Below, piece after piece: positions 1-8,305 of a stretch of DNA of 64,000 nt. The first letter of the stretch is position 1. Each line of letters begins with the position of its first letter. The notes below the pieces were generated by a model. It searched no databases and was not told the DNA's origin. It saw only the letters and a list, made by a program, of their open reading frames with translations. The position numbers and the translations under genes are program-made. Source of the stretch: Peribacillus simplex (GTDB lineage: Bacteria > Bacillota > Bacilli > Bacillales > DSM-1321); NCBI RefSeq assembly GCF_030123325.1, contig NZ_CP126106.1, forward strand, positions 3,810,001 to 3,874,000. The letters are read 5' to 3'.

Positions 1-181
1 CCAAGTCCTCACAGGCCTTTTGCTTATTGCGTACATAAGTTTGTGATGCTTGATTGTCACCCACCAGGATTACAGCCAAACCCGGAACGATATTTTTTTC
101 ACGTAACTGTTGAACTTCCTTACTGATTTCCTGCCTAACTGACTCCGCAATTTCTTTACCATTAATGATTTGAGCTGACAT
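1..181 (-). CDS. folD: FolD, methylenetetrahydrofolate dehydrogenase/cyclohydrolase (N-terminal part, cut by window edge)
   Basis: The minus strand from 181 reads MSAQIINGKEIAES and continues to a GDNQASQTYV motif and KQKACEDL, the typical FolD N-terminus with the substrate-binding YVxxK segment. Only the first 60 or so codons lie in the window. FolD interconverts methylene-, methenyl- and formyl-tetrahydrofolate using NADP in the cytoplasm. A good ribosome binding site (complement of cctccc near 192-197) supports the ATG at 181. It follows nusB by about 70 bp on the same strand, as in B. subtilis, so the two are probably cotranscribed. Confidence 0.9.
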   Translation of the reverse strand, partial: MSAQIINGKEIAESVRQEISKEVQQLREKNIVPGLAVILVGDNQASQTYVRNKQKACEDL

Positions 182-250
182 GTGTTTATTCCTCCCAAGT
201 TAATTTTGCTAAAGAAATTGCTGAGAAAATCCTTGTTCAAGGCTGCAGCT

Positions 251-643
251 TTAGCTGCCGCTTTTCACCTTCACTTTGGATAAAACGGCATTTACAAAGC
301 TGCTCGATTGATCATCACCGAATTTCTTAGCAATTTCAATAGCTTCATTCATTGCAACACTTACAGGAACATCTTCACTGTGAACCATTTCATAAACCGC
401 GATCCGCAGTAAATTCCGATCAATGTTCGCCAGTCTTTCCAACGTCCAATTCTCTAAATTGTCCCTGATCATTCCATCAATTCGTTCTCGATTTTCCGTA
501 ATCCCCATTACTAATTTCTTGAAATATTCATCAGTAGGAGCACCATCCAGTACGCTTTCCATTGCCTCTTCTGCATTAGAGTTGGCAATATCCATCTGAT
601 ATAGTGCTTGAAGGGATTTTTCACGGGCTTCTCTTCTTTTCAT
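251..643 (-). CDS. nusB: NusB transcription antitermination factor
   Basis: The 130-residue all-helical protein opens with MKRREAREKSLQALYQMD and ends with the family signature around NEAIEIAKKFGDDQSSSFVNAVLSK. NusB pairs with NusE (S10) at boxA of rRNA leaders for antitermination. Length is normal for the family. It lies between yqhY and folD as in B. subtilis. A strong terminator after yqhY and an AT-rich 380-bp upstream gap suggest that nusB has its own promoter. Confidence 0.96.
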   Translation of the reverse strand: MKRREAREKSLQALYQMDIANSNAEEAMESVLDGAPTDEYFKKLVMGITENRERIDGMIRDNLENWTLERLANIDRNLLRIAVYEMVHSEDVPVSVAMNEAIEIAKKFGDDQSSSFVNAVLSKVKVKSGS

Positions 644-667
644 AATCTTACTCCTTTAACATCTACT

Positions 668-697
668 ATTATATATGAAAATGCTAGAACAAACGAA
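668..697 (-). promoter_or_regulatory. Possible sigma-A promoter of nusB-folD
   Basis: On the minus strand a perfect TATAAT lies at 673-668, about 25 bp before the nusB start, but the -35 region (TTCGTT with an 18-bp spacer) is poor. Its location downstream of the yqhY terminator makes an independent start for nusB plausible. Confidence 0.35.
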
Positions 698-1027
698 CAT
701 TAAATAACATTTTTTCAAAAATATTAAGATTTTTACTGTATTATTTAAATAATAAGCTAAATCCCACTAAAATTAAGGCCAAAATACTCAATATCTTGAT
801 AACTTTTCAAGATTACTTTCCAATTAAACGGCCAACACAGTCCCATACTTTTTGAAAGTGTCAAAAAGCTCATGCCTAGCTTTCATGCTCATATTTCACC
901 TTTTACACTCTAACAGAAATCACCCTTGAATTAAAGGGAAACTTCCAGACACCGCCTTATTATGTTCATTTAAATTTAATATTATAAGCAGGCACAAAAT
1001 TAGGGGTATCATGGAGTATGCATTCAA

Positions 1028-1060
1028 AAAAACAAAAACCCGGCTTTTTGCCGGGTTTTT
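1028..1060 (-). terminator. Rho-independent terminator of accBC-yqhY
   Basis: The hairpin AAAACCCGGC / GCCGGGTTTT with a 5-nt loop is followed on the minus strand by a run of T. It lies about 25 bp beyond the yqhY stop codon. Confidence 0.9.
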
Positions 1061-1085
1061 GCAGGTGTGAATCGAACGAAGCCAC

Positions 1086-1499
1086 TTACACTTCTTGTTC
1101 GTAATCCGCTTCTTGTTTAGCGTTTTCAAACGCAATGCCCACTACATGAATGTTCACTTCGCCAGCGTCGATAGCCGTCATATTCAACAAAGCTTCACGA
1201 ATGTTATCTTGCACTTCCTGAGCAACTTTCGGAATTGAAACACCAAACTTCATGACACAATAAAGTTCGACTTTGATGGATTCTCCCGTTAAGTCCACTT
1301 TAACGCCTTTACCGTGGTTCTTTTTACCAAGCTTCTCAACGACACCCGTAGCGAAATTCCCGCGCATATGTGCAACACCTTCAACTTCCGATGCAGCGAT
1401 ACCCGCAATCACCTCTATCACCTCAGGCGCAATCTCCACTTTGCCCAGACCACTATTATAATCATTCATTTCCAGTAATTGGCCTTCCATCTCACTCAT
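1086..1499 (-). CDS. yqhY: Asp23/Gls24 family envelope stress protein YqhY
   Basis: The 137-residue protein has the Asp23 domain: GKVEIAPEVIEVIAGIAASE near the N-terminus followed by VEGV and the amphipathic strands GVKVDLTGESIKVELYCVMKFG. It has no signal peptide. It sits directly behind accC, and in Firmicutes yqhY is commonly linked to acc genes. In B. subtilis its loss selects for acc mutations, so a role in tuning acetyl-CoA carboxylase or lipid supply is likely. The ATG at 1499 has an AGGAGGTG site seven bases upstream. Confidence 0.92.
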   Translation of the reverse strand: MSEMEGQLLEMNDYNSGLGKVEIAPEVIEVIAGIAASEVEGVAHMRGNFATGVVEKLGKKNHGKGVKVDLTGESIKVELYCVMKFGVSIPKVAQEVQDNIREALLNMTAIDAGEVNIHVVGIAFENAKQEADYEQEV

Positions 1500-1527
1500 T
1501 CAAAAGCACCTCCTGTCTTCCTTTACA

Positions 1528-2880
1528 TTATGAGTTCATTACATCATATATTTCAAGGAATTTGGTATTAAATTCCCCGGAAACAAATTGTTCATGTTGA
1601 AGTAACTTAATATGGAAAGGAATTGTGGTACTGATCCCTTCAATGACAAACTCACCCAAGGCGCGTTTCATCTTCTCGATCGCCTCTTCTCTAGTCGGTG
1701 CATGTACGATCAATTTAGCGATCATGGAATCGTAATACGGCGGTATCGAGTACCCAGGGTATGCCGCGGAATCCACACGAACTCCGTAGCCGCCTGGCGG
1801 TAAATACATTTGAATCTTACCTGCGGAAGGCATGAAATTCTTCTCTGGATTTTCCGCATTTATGCGGCATTCGATAGACCATCCGTTAAAAGTGACATCC
1901 TCTTGTGAAAGGGATAGTTTGTTGCCTGAAGCAACTTTGATTTGTTCTTTAATCAAATCCACGCCCGTTACCATTTCCGTAACTGGGTGTTCAACCTGGA
2001 TACGTGTATTCATTTCCATAAAATAGTATTTTCTATTCACATAGTCATAAATAAATTCTACTGTTCCGGCACCTGAATAGTTAACGGCAAGTGCAGCCGT
2101 CACTGCAGCCTGCCCCATCTCTGCACGTGTTTCACCATCCAACGCTGGTGACGGGGTTTCTTCAACAAGTTTTTGCAAACGTCGTTGGACTGTACAATCA
2201 CGCTCACCTAAATGGATGGCGTTGCCATGATTATCTGCCATGACCTGTATTTCAACGTGACGGAAGTCCTCGATGAACTTTTCAATATACACGCCAGGAT
2301 TCCCAAATGCCGTCGCGGCTTCCTGTTGCGTGATGTTAATGCCTTTAATGAGATCTTCTTCCGTCCTTGCGACGCGGATACCTTTACCGCCTCCGCCGGC
2401 AGTAGCTTTGATGATGACTGGATAGCCCATTTCATTAGCTAGGGCTACACCTTCATCCGTATCTTTGATTATGCCTTTGGAACCTGGAACGATCGGTACA
2501 CCAGCTTTGCGCATGGTTTCCCTTGCCACGTCCTTTGTTCCCATTTTATTGATCGCTTCGGGGCTAGGGCCGATGAAAATGATATTGCATTCACGGCATA
2601 GCTCAGCAAAGTCGGCATTTTCAGCTAGGAACCCATATCCTGGATGAATTGCATCAGATCCCGTTTTCTTGGCTGTGCTGATAATGTTCGTTGTATTTAA
2701 ATAACTGTCTTTTGATAATTTAGGCCCGATGCAATATGCTTCATCCGCAATTTGAACATGTAATGCTTCTTTATCAGCTTCTGAATAGACCGCAACAGTC
2801 TCGATTCCTAATTCCTTGCATGCCCGGATGATACGGACAGCAATTTCCCCACGATTGGCAATTAATACCTTTTTAATCAT
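1528..2880 (-). CDS. accC: Biotin carboxylase subunit of acetyl-CoA carboxylase
   Basis: The 450-residue ATP-grasp enzyme has the biotin carboxylase N-domain (IANRGEIAVRIIRA, residues 7-20), the glycine-rich ATP loop GGGGKGIR (162-169), and the catalytic block EMNTRIQVEHPVTE. It carboxylates the biotin on AccB with bicarbonate and ATP, the first step of fatty acid synthesis. It starts 15 bp after accB, so the two are one operon with yqhY. Confidence 0.97.
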   Translation of the reverse strand: MIKKVLIANRGEIAVRIIRACKELGIETVAVYSEADKEALHVQIADEAYCIGPKLSKDSYLNTTNIISTAKKTGSDAIHPGYGFLAENADFAELCRECNIIFIGPSPEAINKMGTKDVARETMRKAGVPIVPGSKGIIKDTDEGVALANEMGYPVIIKATAGGGGKGIRVARTEEDLIKGINITQQEAATAFGNPGVYIEKFIEDFRHVEIQVMADNHGNAIHLGERDCTVQRRLQKLVEETPSPALDGETRAEMGQAAVTAALAVNYSGAGTVEFIYDYVNRKYYFMEMNTRIQVEHPVTEMVTGVDLIKEQIKVASGNKLSLSQEDVTFNGWSIECRINAENPEKNFMPSAGKIQMYLPPGGYGVRVDSAAYPGYSIPPYYDSMIAKLIVHAPTREEAIEKMKRALGEFVIEGISTTIPFHIKLLQHEQFVSGEFNTKFLEIYDVMNS

Positions 2881-2894
2881 TTAGAAACAGCTCC

Positions 2895-3389
2895 TCATTC
2901 CGGCTTTACTAAAAATAATGGTTGACCATATTCTACTAGCTGCCCTTCTTTTACAAGGACTTCAACGATCTCACCGCTTACTTCAGCTTCGATTTCATTG
3001 AAAAGTTTCATGGCTTCAACGATGCAGACGATGGAATCCCCCGTTACTTTATCGCCTGCTTTTACGTATGCAGGTGAATCCGGTGCAGGAGATTGGTAGA
3101 ATGTCCCAACCATCGGTGAAGTGATTTTATGTAAATTTTCCTGTTCGGTGACAGCAGCAGGCTTTGCAGGTTCAACAGCTTTCGGCACTGCAGGGGCAGG
3201 GGCCGCTGCGGGTTTTGCCTCTACAGCTGCATTGGCTTGAACAACATCTGGAGCAGCTGCTGGTTGTAATACTGTACCCGTTTCAGTTTTTTTCAATTTA
3301 ATTTTCGTTCCTTCATTTTCAAAAACGAATTCACTGATATTTGATTGATCGACTAGCTTAATAATTTCACGAATTTCTTGCACTTTCAT
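2895..3389 (-). CDS. accB: Biotin carboxyl carrier protein of acetyl-CoA carboxylase
   Basis: The 164-residue protein has a short N-terminal domain, an Ala/Pro-rich linker at about residues 43-80, and a C-terminal biotinyl domain with VEAMKLFNEIEAE, in which Lys128 is the expected biotin attachment site. It carries carboxybiotin between AccC and the AccAD transferase. The start codon follows an AAGGGGTG ribosome binding site. It is the first gene of the accB-accC-yqhY operon and has an unusually long leader. Confidence 0.97.
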   Translation of the reverse strand: MKVQEIREIIKLVDQSNISEFVFENEGTKIKLKKTETGTVLQPAAAPDVVQANAAVEAKPAAAPAPAVPKAVEPAKPAAVTEQENLHKITSPMVGTFYQSPAPDSPAYVKAGDKVTGDSIVCIVEAMKLFNEIEAEVSGEIVEVLVKEGQLVEYGQPLFLVKPE

Positions 3390-3467
3390 TTTGTGGCACC
3401 CCTTGTCTAATTTAATATGAGTTTGTGAGGCAATAATATTTTATGTAACCTTACCCTTAGCTTATCC

Positions 3468-3493
3468 TACTTTGTCCAATACTGCACAAAGTA
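3468..3493 (-). promoter_or_regulatory. Inverted repeat in the accB leader
   Basis: TACTTTGT and ACAAAGTA are perfect 8-bp arms separated by 10 bases, between the accB promoter and its start codon. It could be an operator or an RNA stem. I do not recognise it as a known binding site. Confidence 0.4.
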
Positions 3494-3543
3494 GCCGCTT
3501 TCTTTATGCGAATGCGAATAAACTGAATACAAACCTCATCTGT

Positions 3544-3570
3544 ATTATAACAGATTTTTCACTTTCTCAA
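3544..3570 (-). promoter_or_regulatory. Probable sigma-A promoter of accB
   Basis: On the minus strand TTGAGA (3570-3565) and TATAAT (3549-3544) are separated by 15 bp, a little short. The start codon is about 155 bp downstream, giving a long untranslated leader. Confidence 0.5.
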
Positions 3571-3924
3571 AATATTGTTTCCCAAAGAGAATTGAAAAGT
3601 TTATGACCAGCTTCTAACATCATACAATATTAGCTTATACAAATTCAATGATAGATTAATTGTAACTTATTAACCATACTTCTATCTTACACCTTTATTA
3701 TAATATTGTGAATATTTTTCAACCGCGGCACCTTAACGCCTTCTCTTGAATTTTACATTTAATTCCTGAAAAATCAGCAATACTATCCATTGCAATTACT
3801 TTTCTAGAATATTACGGATGACCATTATCACCATTTTTATTTGAGTTTTCTGATGCCAATTGACATAAATAAACTTTTCCTCTAAAGTTTCCAAGTCGTA
3901 AGTTGGTTAAAAAAATCATAATAA

Positions 3925-3955
3925 AAAGCCTCCCTTTTTTAATTAAGGGGGGCTT
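3925..3955 (-). terminator. Terminator of the spoIIIA operon
   Basis: Arms GCCTCCC and GGGGGGC flank a 12-base AT-rich loop, and the minus strand continues into T-rich sequence. It lies about 57 bp after the spoIIIAH stop. Confidence 0.8.
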
Positions 3956-4011
3956 TCGAATCTTTATGATGTTGAACTGTTCTGTATCAGCACTTTTTTC
4001 TGTATGTGTGT

Positions 4012-4599
4012 TTACTTTTCCGGTTGGAAATCGACCACTACATTTTGTGCATCGCTCACTTCTTTCCTTACGAGGCGGATAATGTTATTGGCCTCTGTTT
4101 TCGTTTGTTTATCGGCCTTGACACTCACCTTTACATCCGTACCGTCCACCCGGACCAGTGCGGCATTGTAATCCATGGCAACTATTAAGTTTTCGATGAT
4201 ATTTTCCTTTACTTTCGTTTCACTTAATTGTTCGATTTTTGCATAAGCCTCGTCTCTTTCTTCAGCTGATAGTTCTGTGTTGCCCATCTTTGCAGTCAAT
4301 TCTTCATTCAGCTTCGCCCGTTCATCTTCAATCTGCATCCTTAACGATTCGAACTCATCTCCGGATGCAATGGTTACAGAGGAACCTTCTGCATTTTTGG
4401 ATGTTGCTTTTTCACTTTTATTTTCCCCTTTTGTATCCGCTTTGTTCTCTGTTTTAGTTTCTGTTTTATTTTCATCTTGTTGCTCTGTTGCCGTCATATC
4501 GGCGGCATTTTCTTCCGGGGCGGTTAAATAATAGACTGAAAGCACAACGACCAGACTTAGCATAGTCAATAACCAAACGGTTTGTTTTTTTAATAACAT
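4012..4599 (-). CDS. spoIIIAH: Stage III sporulation protein AH (mother-cell channel component)
   Basis: The 195-residue protein has one N-terminal membrane segment (about residues 8-26), a long charged Glu/Lys/Thr-rich linker and a C-terminal YscJ/FliF-like ring-building domain ending in VVVDFQPEK. SpoIIIAH in the mother-cell-derived membrane binds forespore SpoIIQ across the intermembrane space to form the feeding channel needed for sigma-G activity. It is the last gene of the spoIIIA operon and is followed by a terminator. Confidence 0.95.
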   Translation of the reverse strand: MLLKKQTVWLLTMLSLVVVLSVYYLTAPEENAADMTATEQQDENKTETKTENKADTKGENKSEKATSKNAEGSSVTIASGDEFESLRMQIEDERAKLNEELTAKMGNTELSAEERDEAYAKIEQLSETKVKENIIENLIVAMDYNAALVRVDGTDVKVSVKADKQTKTEANNIIRLVRKEVSDAQNVVVDFQPEK

Positions 4600-4613
4600 G
4601 TAGATTTTCCCCC

Positions 4614-5285
4614 TTATTTTTTAGGCATGACAGAAACCCTGTGACTCGGTACATCAAGTGAGCGTGTGACAGCCTCGATGATCCACTTCTTTATTTGAAT
4701 GTTTTCGGCCCCTTTAGCGACAACCAGGACTCCTCGCACACTAGGTTTTTTCGTTTCCGAGATGATCGGTCCTTCCTTTTCGCCGCTCTTGACCAAAACT
4801 AGCTGTTCATCAACAGATGTATCTTCGACCGTCCTTTTGCCGCCTTCCTGGTCGGTTTCTTCAGTGACTTGTTTTTGGGTGACTTTGTTTCTTTCATATA
4901 CTTTTTTCTCGGATGCATCGACGTAGATCACGACTTTAACATCCTGGACGCCTGCGATGGATTCAAGCGCTTCCTTCATTTCATTTTGAAGATATATTTC
5001 ATAGTCTTTTGTTGTCTTGAATTCTGATTTCTTCTGGCCGAATGTTTCAACATCCCCCTCATCATCCTGCTGTTCATCATTATTGAATACAGTCTTCACT
5101 TTAGGTGTTTGTCCAGCCTGGTTGGTGGTTAACAAATTCCCGGCCATCATGATTCCCGCTCCCAAAAGGACAACTATTAGAGCATAGACATACAGGGAAG
5201 GTTTTTTTTCCTTAGGCTCTTTTTGGTCAGGGTCTTTATTTAATAGTTTTTGCAGCCAGGATAATGGACCTTTGTCTTTGTTCAA
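4614..5285 (-). CDS. spoIIIAG: Stage III sporulation protein AG
   Basis: The 223-residue protein has a cytoplasmic stretch, a membrane segment near residues 31-48 and an extracytoplasmic ring-building domain with GVQDVKVVIYVDASEKKVYE and GVLVVAKGAENI. SpoIIIAG forms the large secretin-like ring of the SpoIIIA-SpoIIQ channel. The start is TTG, placed after GGAAGTGA, and no ATG upstream fits. It overlaps no neighbour, with short gaps to AF and AH. Confidence 0.95.
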   Translation of the reverse strand: MNKDKGPLSWLQKLLNKDPDQKEPKEKKPSLYVYALIVVLLGAGIMMAGNLLTTNQAGQTPKVKTVFNNDEQQDDEGDVETFGQKKSEFKTTKDYEIYLQNEMKEALESIAGVQDVKVVIYVDASEKKVYERNKVTQKQVTEETDQEGGKRTVEDTSVDEQLVLVKSGEKEGPIISETKKPSVRGVLVVAKGAENIQIKKWIIEAVTRSLDVPSHRVSVMPKK

Positions 5286-5292
5286 TACTCAG

Positions 5293-5904
5293 TCACTTCC
5301 TTTCCCCGGCGATTTCAATGATCTCTTCATCAACAGACCAACTTGTTGCCAGAAACCTTTTGACAGCATCCAGATTGGCATCATTCGAAATGGATGGGCT
5401 ATCTGTATTGATATCAACCTTCGCTACTGCCTCTATCTCCGAGTTTTCTTTCCCTTCTGCCTTTTCCAATGAGATGGTTATGTTCTGCAGATCATCAACA
5501 TCCGGTTCTTCCTCATTCTTGACACCTACATCAATTGAACTAATCTTCATGTTATAATCCACCATCAGCTCCTCTTCCACTTCTGCCTGTAACTCACCAG
5601 CCATTTGTTTTAAAATATATGCACCCTGGGTAGCTTGTATTTCTTTTTTCTTCATTTCTGTCAAATTTCCTAAATCTTTTTTTTCCTGATCCTTAAATTC
5701 ACTAGTAGCCGCAGTGAGAATATCGTCGAAATCCATATTGAATAATCCCAATATAGGAGTGATGATGATCGCAATCAGCAAAAGCCCGATGACCATTTTG
5801 GCATACTTCTGTAAAGCTGAATTCGGAAGAAGCATATCAATCACAGTAGCCAGCAATACAAATATGATGATGTTGGATACCCAGCCAGCTAAAAAACTCA
5901 CCAA
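5293..5904 (-). CDS. spoIIIAF: Stage III sporulation protein AF
   Basis: The 203-residue protein has two N-terminal membrane segments (about residues 4-25 and 36-55) and a soluble C-terminal domain with the SISLEKAEG-type ring-building fold. It is a channel component of the SpoIIIA complex. The start is TTG (or the GTG next to it) behind an AAAGGAGG site, and it follows spoIIIAE by 14 bp. Confidence 0.93.
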   Translation of the reverse strand: MVSFLAGWVSNIIIFVLLATVIDMLLPNSALQKYAKMVIGLLLIAIIITPILGLFNMDFDDILTAATSEFKDQEKKDLGNLTEMKKKEIQATQGAYILKQMAGELQAEVEEELMVDYNMKISSIDVGVKNEEEPDVDDLQNITISLEKAEGKENSEIEAVAKVDINTDSPSISNDANLDAVKRFLATSWSVDEEIIEIAGERK

Positions 5905-5918
5905 GCGCCCCCTCCTTT

Positions 5919-7127
5919 CTAACGAACCATCAGGGTAATGTTTCCAGAGGCGATAATTACCGTGACACTTAAAAAAAACATGAGTGAGACAATGGCCAAT
6001 GCAGCGAAAATATAAATCATGCTTTTACTTATAATGTCAAGGCATTTTATTACAGGCCCTCCGCCCAGCGGCTGCAAAAGACTCGCTGCCAATTTATATA
6101 CAAAAGAAATCATCAAGATTTTTATGGCGGGAAATGTGGTAATGAGCAAGAGAATGATGACGCCTGACAAGCCCACTGTATTTTTCAAAAGGACGGAGGC
6201 ACTGATGACCGTATCCGTTGCATCGGTAAACATGCGCCCTATTACCGGTATAAAGTTACCTGTCACGAATTTGGCTGTCCTGATGGTCACTCCGTCAGCT
6301 ACAGCTGAGGATGCTCCCTGAACGGAAATCACACCAAGGAATATGGTCATGAATGCTCCAAGGATACCGATGGCAAAATTCCGGAGAAGTTGTGCCATCT
6401 GAGTCACTTTGTAATGTTCGGTCAGCGTGCTGACTATGCTTAAAATCGCTGCAAAGAATAATAACGGAAGGACGACAAACTGGATCAAGATGCCGCTTGT
6501 ATTCATCAAAAACATCAATACCGGATGAAAGAATGCTGCCGATACAAGTCCTCCTGAAGCAGCAATCAATGCCAAGAGTAAAGGGATGAGCGCCATTAAA
6601 AAGGAAATCATCAAATCTATCGTATCTTTTGTATATTCCATCGCCACATGAAAACTGTTAAGTGCCAAAATGATCAGCACCATATAAACGATTGCATATG
6701 CGACCTTACTTACCGAGCTTTGCTCGAACGCATTCTGCAAAGACTGGAGGAACATGCTGAAAACGGTTAATAAAATGAGGGATCCCAGCAGCTTTCCATT
6801 CACGAGCAATTCATGAAAGATGAATTTTGTCATTCCCTTTATCCATTGCTCAAAGGAAAATTTCTTATCGCCGCTTACAAAATCCATGAAGCTCCCTTTC
6901 TGGCTTTCCGGTAAGAATCCTCCATATTCCGTAACGATGTCATCCCAATATTGTTTGAGCTCATCGACACCCAGCCTTTCTATTTGGGCTTGTACCAGTT
7001 CGGACTGCATGATCGGCTCTTGATCGATTTCACCATGTTCTGGATTTTCGGCAGCTTGTCCAATAGATGCATGCAAAAAAAAGAGTAAAACGAATAGAAT
7101 GGATAAGTAAGGCATCCGCTGCTTCAT
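5919..7127 (-). CDS. spoIIIAE: Stage III sporulation protein AE
   Basis: The 402-residue polytopic membrane protein starts with a cleavable-looking signal segment (residues 5-25, ending SIGQAAE) followed by at least six hydrophobic helices. It is the largest membrane subunit of the SpoIIIA complex. It is preceded by spoIIIAD and has a GAGGTG ribosome binding site. Confidence 0.95.
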   Translation of the reverse strand: MKQRMPYLSILFVLLFFLHASIGQAAENPEHGEIDQEPIMQSELVQAQIERLGVDELKQYWDDIVTEYGGFLPESQKGSFMDFVSGDKKFSFEQWIKGMTKFIFHELLVNGKLLGSLILLTVFSMFLQSLQNAFEQSSVSKVAYAIVYMVLIILALNSFHVAMEYTKDTIDLMISFLMALIPLLLALIAASGGLVSAAFFHPVLMFLMNTSGILIQFVVLPLLFFAAILSIVSTLTEHYKVTQMAQLLRNFAIGILGAFMTIFLGVISVQGASSAVADGVTIRTAKFVTGNFIPVIGRMFTDATDTVISASVLLKNTVGLSGVIILLLITTFPAIKILMISFVYKLAASLLQPLGGGPVIKCLDIISKSMIYIFAALAIVSLMFFLSVTVIIASGNITLMVR

Positions 7128-7160
7128 ACATTCACCTCATTGACTAGTAGGAGTAATCCG

Positions 7161-7550
7161 TTAACTTGGGAGCATCTGTAAAATCGTTTCGATAATGACC
7201 GTCAAAATCGGAATCGCCATGGCAAGAATCAAGATTTTTCCGCTCAATTCTATTTTGGAAGCGAGCGAACCTTGCCCCGCATCTTTTGTAATTTGAGAAG
7301 CGAATTCTGCTATATAGGCAATTCCGATTATTTTTAAGATGGTCTCTAGATACACGGTATTCACATTCGCATTAACCGCAATTTTTTCTAACATTAAAAT
7401 GATTTCGTATATTTTGTCAGCTAAAAAAAGAAAAATGGAGCATCCTACAAAAACGACTAGCAGGAATGCGAAATTTGGTTTTTGCTCTTTGATGATCAGT
7501 GCCAAAAAGGTGGCAACTAGGGCAATGGCCACGATTTTTATGATTTCAAT
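7161..7550 (-). CDS. spoIIIAD: Stage III sporulation protein AD (probable ATT start)
   Basis: The protein has three to four hydrophobic helices and the conserved block IKEQKPNFAFLLVV. A conventional GTG start exists at 7532 but has no ribosome binding site at a workable distance. The ATT at 7550-7548 lies seven bases after GGGAGGG and extends the protein by six residues (IEIIKI) that match the expected family N-terminus. There is no ATG, GTG or TTG in frame between. I therefore place the start at ATT, giving about 129 residues against 133 in B. subtilis. AC and AD are the small membrane subunits that resemble MotA/ExbB-type or FliQ-like export parts. Confidence 0.85.
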   Translation of the reverse strand: MEIIKIVAIALVATFLALIIKEQKPNFAFLLVVFVGCSIFLFLADKIYEIILMLEKIAVNANVNTVYLETILKIIGIAYIAEFASQITKDAGQGSLASKIELSGKILILAMAIPILTVIIETILQMLPS

Positions 7551-7564
7551 CGCGAATCCCTCCC

Positions 7565-7768
7565 TTACTGAAATAGAAATACAGATTTAATTTTTTGAAA
7601 TAAATCCTCTACAACAGAAGCAACCATGAATAAAATATAGATAAATCCGAAAAGTGTCACCCACTGGGCATATTCCTTTTTCCCAACCTGATCGAGTATC
7701 GTGTGAAGAAATGCCACAACTAGCCCAACACCCGCTATTTTAAATATGATGTCCACATCAATGCCCAT
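7565..7768 (-). CDS. spoIIIAC: Stage III sporulation protein AC
   Basis: The start at 7768 (MGIDVDIIF) gives about 67 residues, matching the family length of 68. The longer frame from GTG 7783 would begin inside the ribosome binding site GGGGGG. There are two membrane helices with the conserved loop GKKEYAQWVTLFGF between them. It is a small membrane subunit of the SpoIIIA channel. Confidence 0.95.
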   Translation of the reverse strand: MGIDVDIIFKIAGVGLVVAFLHTILDQVGKKEYAQWVTLFGFIYILFMVASVVEDLFQKIKSVFLFQ

Positions 7769-7789
7769 TTTCATTCCCCCCACATATTC

Positions 7790-8305
7790 CTACATCAGCA
7801 AGATGATCAATAATAGCCCGGATAAAAAACCAAGACTTTTCATCATTTTTTCATATTTTCCCTGGCGGTCGAGTGCATCGCTCTCTTCCCTTTCCAAGTG
7901 TGCCATCGTTAGCATGATTTGCTTTTGCTGATGATATTTATCGCTTTTTCCAAGCGTCTCCCCAAACTGTGAAAGAATCTCGAATTCTCCCTGTTGTAAA
8001 GCAAGGGATTGCCATATTCTCTTCAAACTATCATCCCATGCTTCTTTGACGGTGGTCTCACCTGACTCGAGTCGATTTGCAAATGTATCGAAAAAGATGG
8101 ATAAAGGTTTGGCCATCTGCTTAGAAAGTTTCCTTGCCGCTTCTTTCAAAGGTGTATGACCATACATGATTTCAGCTTCAAGCGATTGCATGGCGACTTT
8201 CAGCTGTCTCAGTTGACGAGGCCTCATACTTAACTTTTTCGCGGCTTCGAAACCAGCCCATGTCGTTGCAATCATAATTATCGCTGCCCCTATTATCTTA
8301 AACAT
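7790..8305 (-). CDS. spoIIIAB: Stage III sporulation protein AB
   Basis: The 171-residue protein has an N-terminal membrane helix, a helical cytoplasmic domain with AMQSLEAEIMYGHTPL, and a C-terminal membrane helix. This architecture resembles the GspF-type platform of type II secretion. Its start overlaps the end of spoIIIAA by 8 bp, indicating translational coupling. Confidence 0.95.
   Translation of the reverse strand: MFKIIGAAIIMIATTWAGFEAAKKLSMRPRQLRQLKVAMQSLEAEIMYGHTPLKEAARKLSKQMAKPLSIFFDTFANRLESGETTVKEAWDDSLKRIWQSLALQQGEFEILSQFGETLGKSDKYHQQKQIMLTMAHLEREESDALDRQGKYEKMMKSLGFLSGLLLIILLM

Larger units (their letters stand above)
644..1085. other. Gap between nusB and yqhY
   Basis: This 440-bp AT-rich gap holds the yqhY terminator at 1028-1060 and, near nusB, a TATAAT-like hexamer on the minus strand. 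I see no conserved small gene. The short minus-strand open frame at 920-1135 crosses the terminator and the end of yqhY and is not credible. Confidence 0.6.
3390..4011. other. Gap between accB and spoIIIAH
   Basis: This 620-bp AT-rich gap contains the accB promoter and leader, and the spoIIIA terminator at 3925-3955. The middle (about 3580-3900) has no convincing gene or repeat. Confidence 0.6.

Noticed and set aside
920..1135. 71-residue minus-strand open frame
   Set aside because: It runs across the yqhY terminator and into the end of yqhY in another frame and has no ribosome binding site.
4614..5285. SpoIIIAG annotated with ATG start
   Set aside because: No in-frame ATG fits; the TTG at 5285 with an upstream GGAAG is the best supported.
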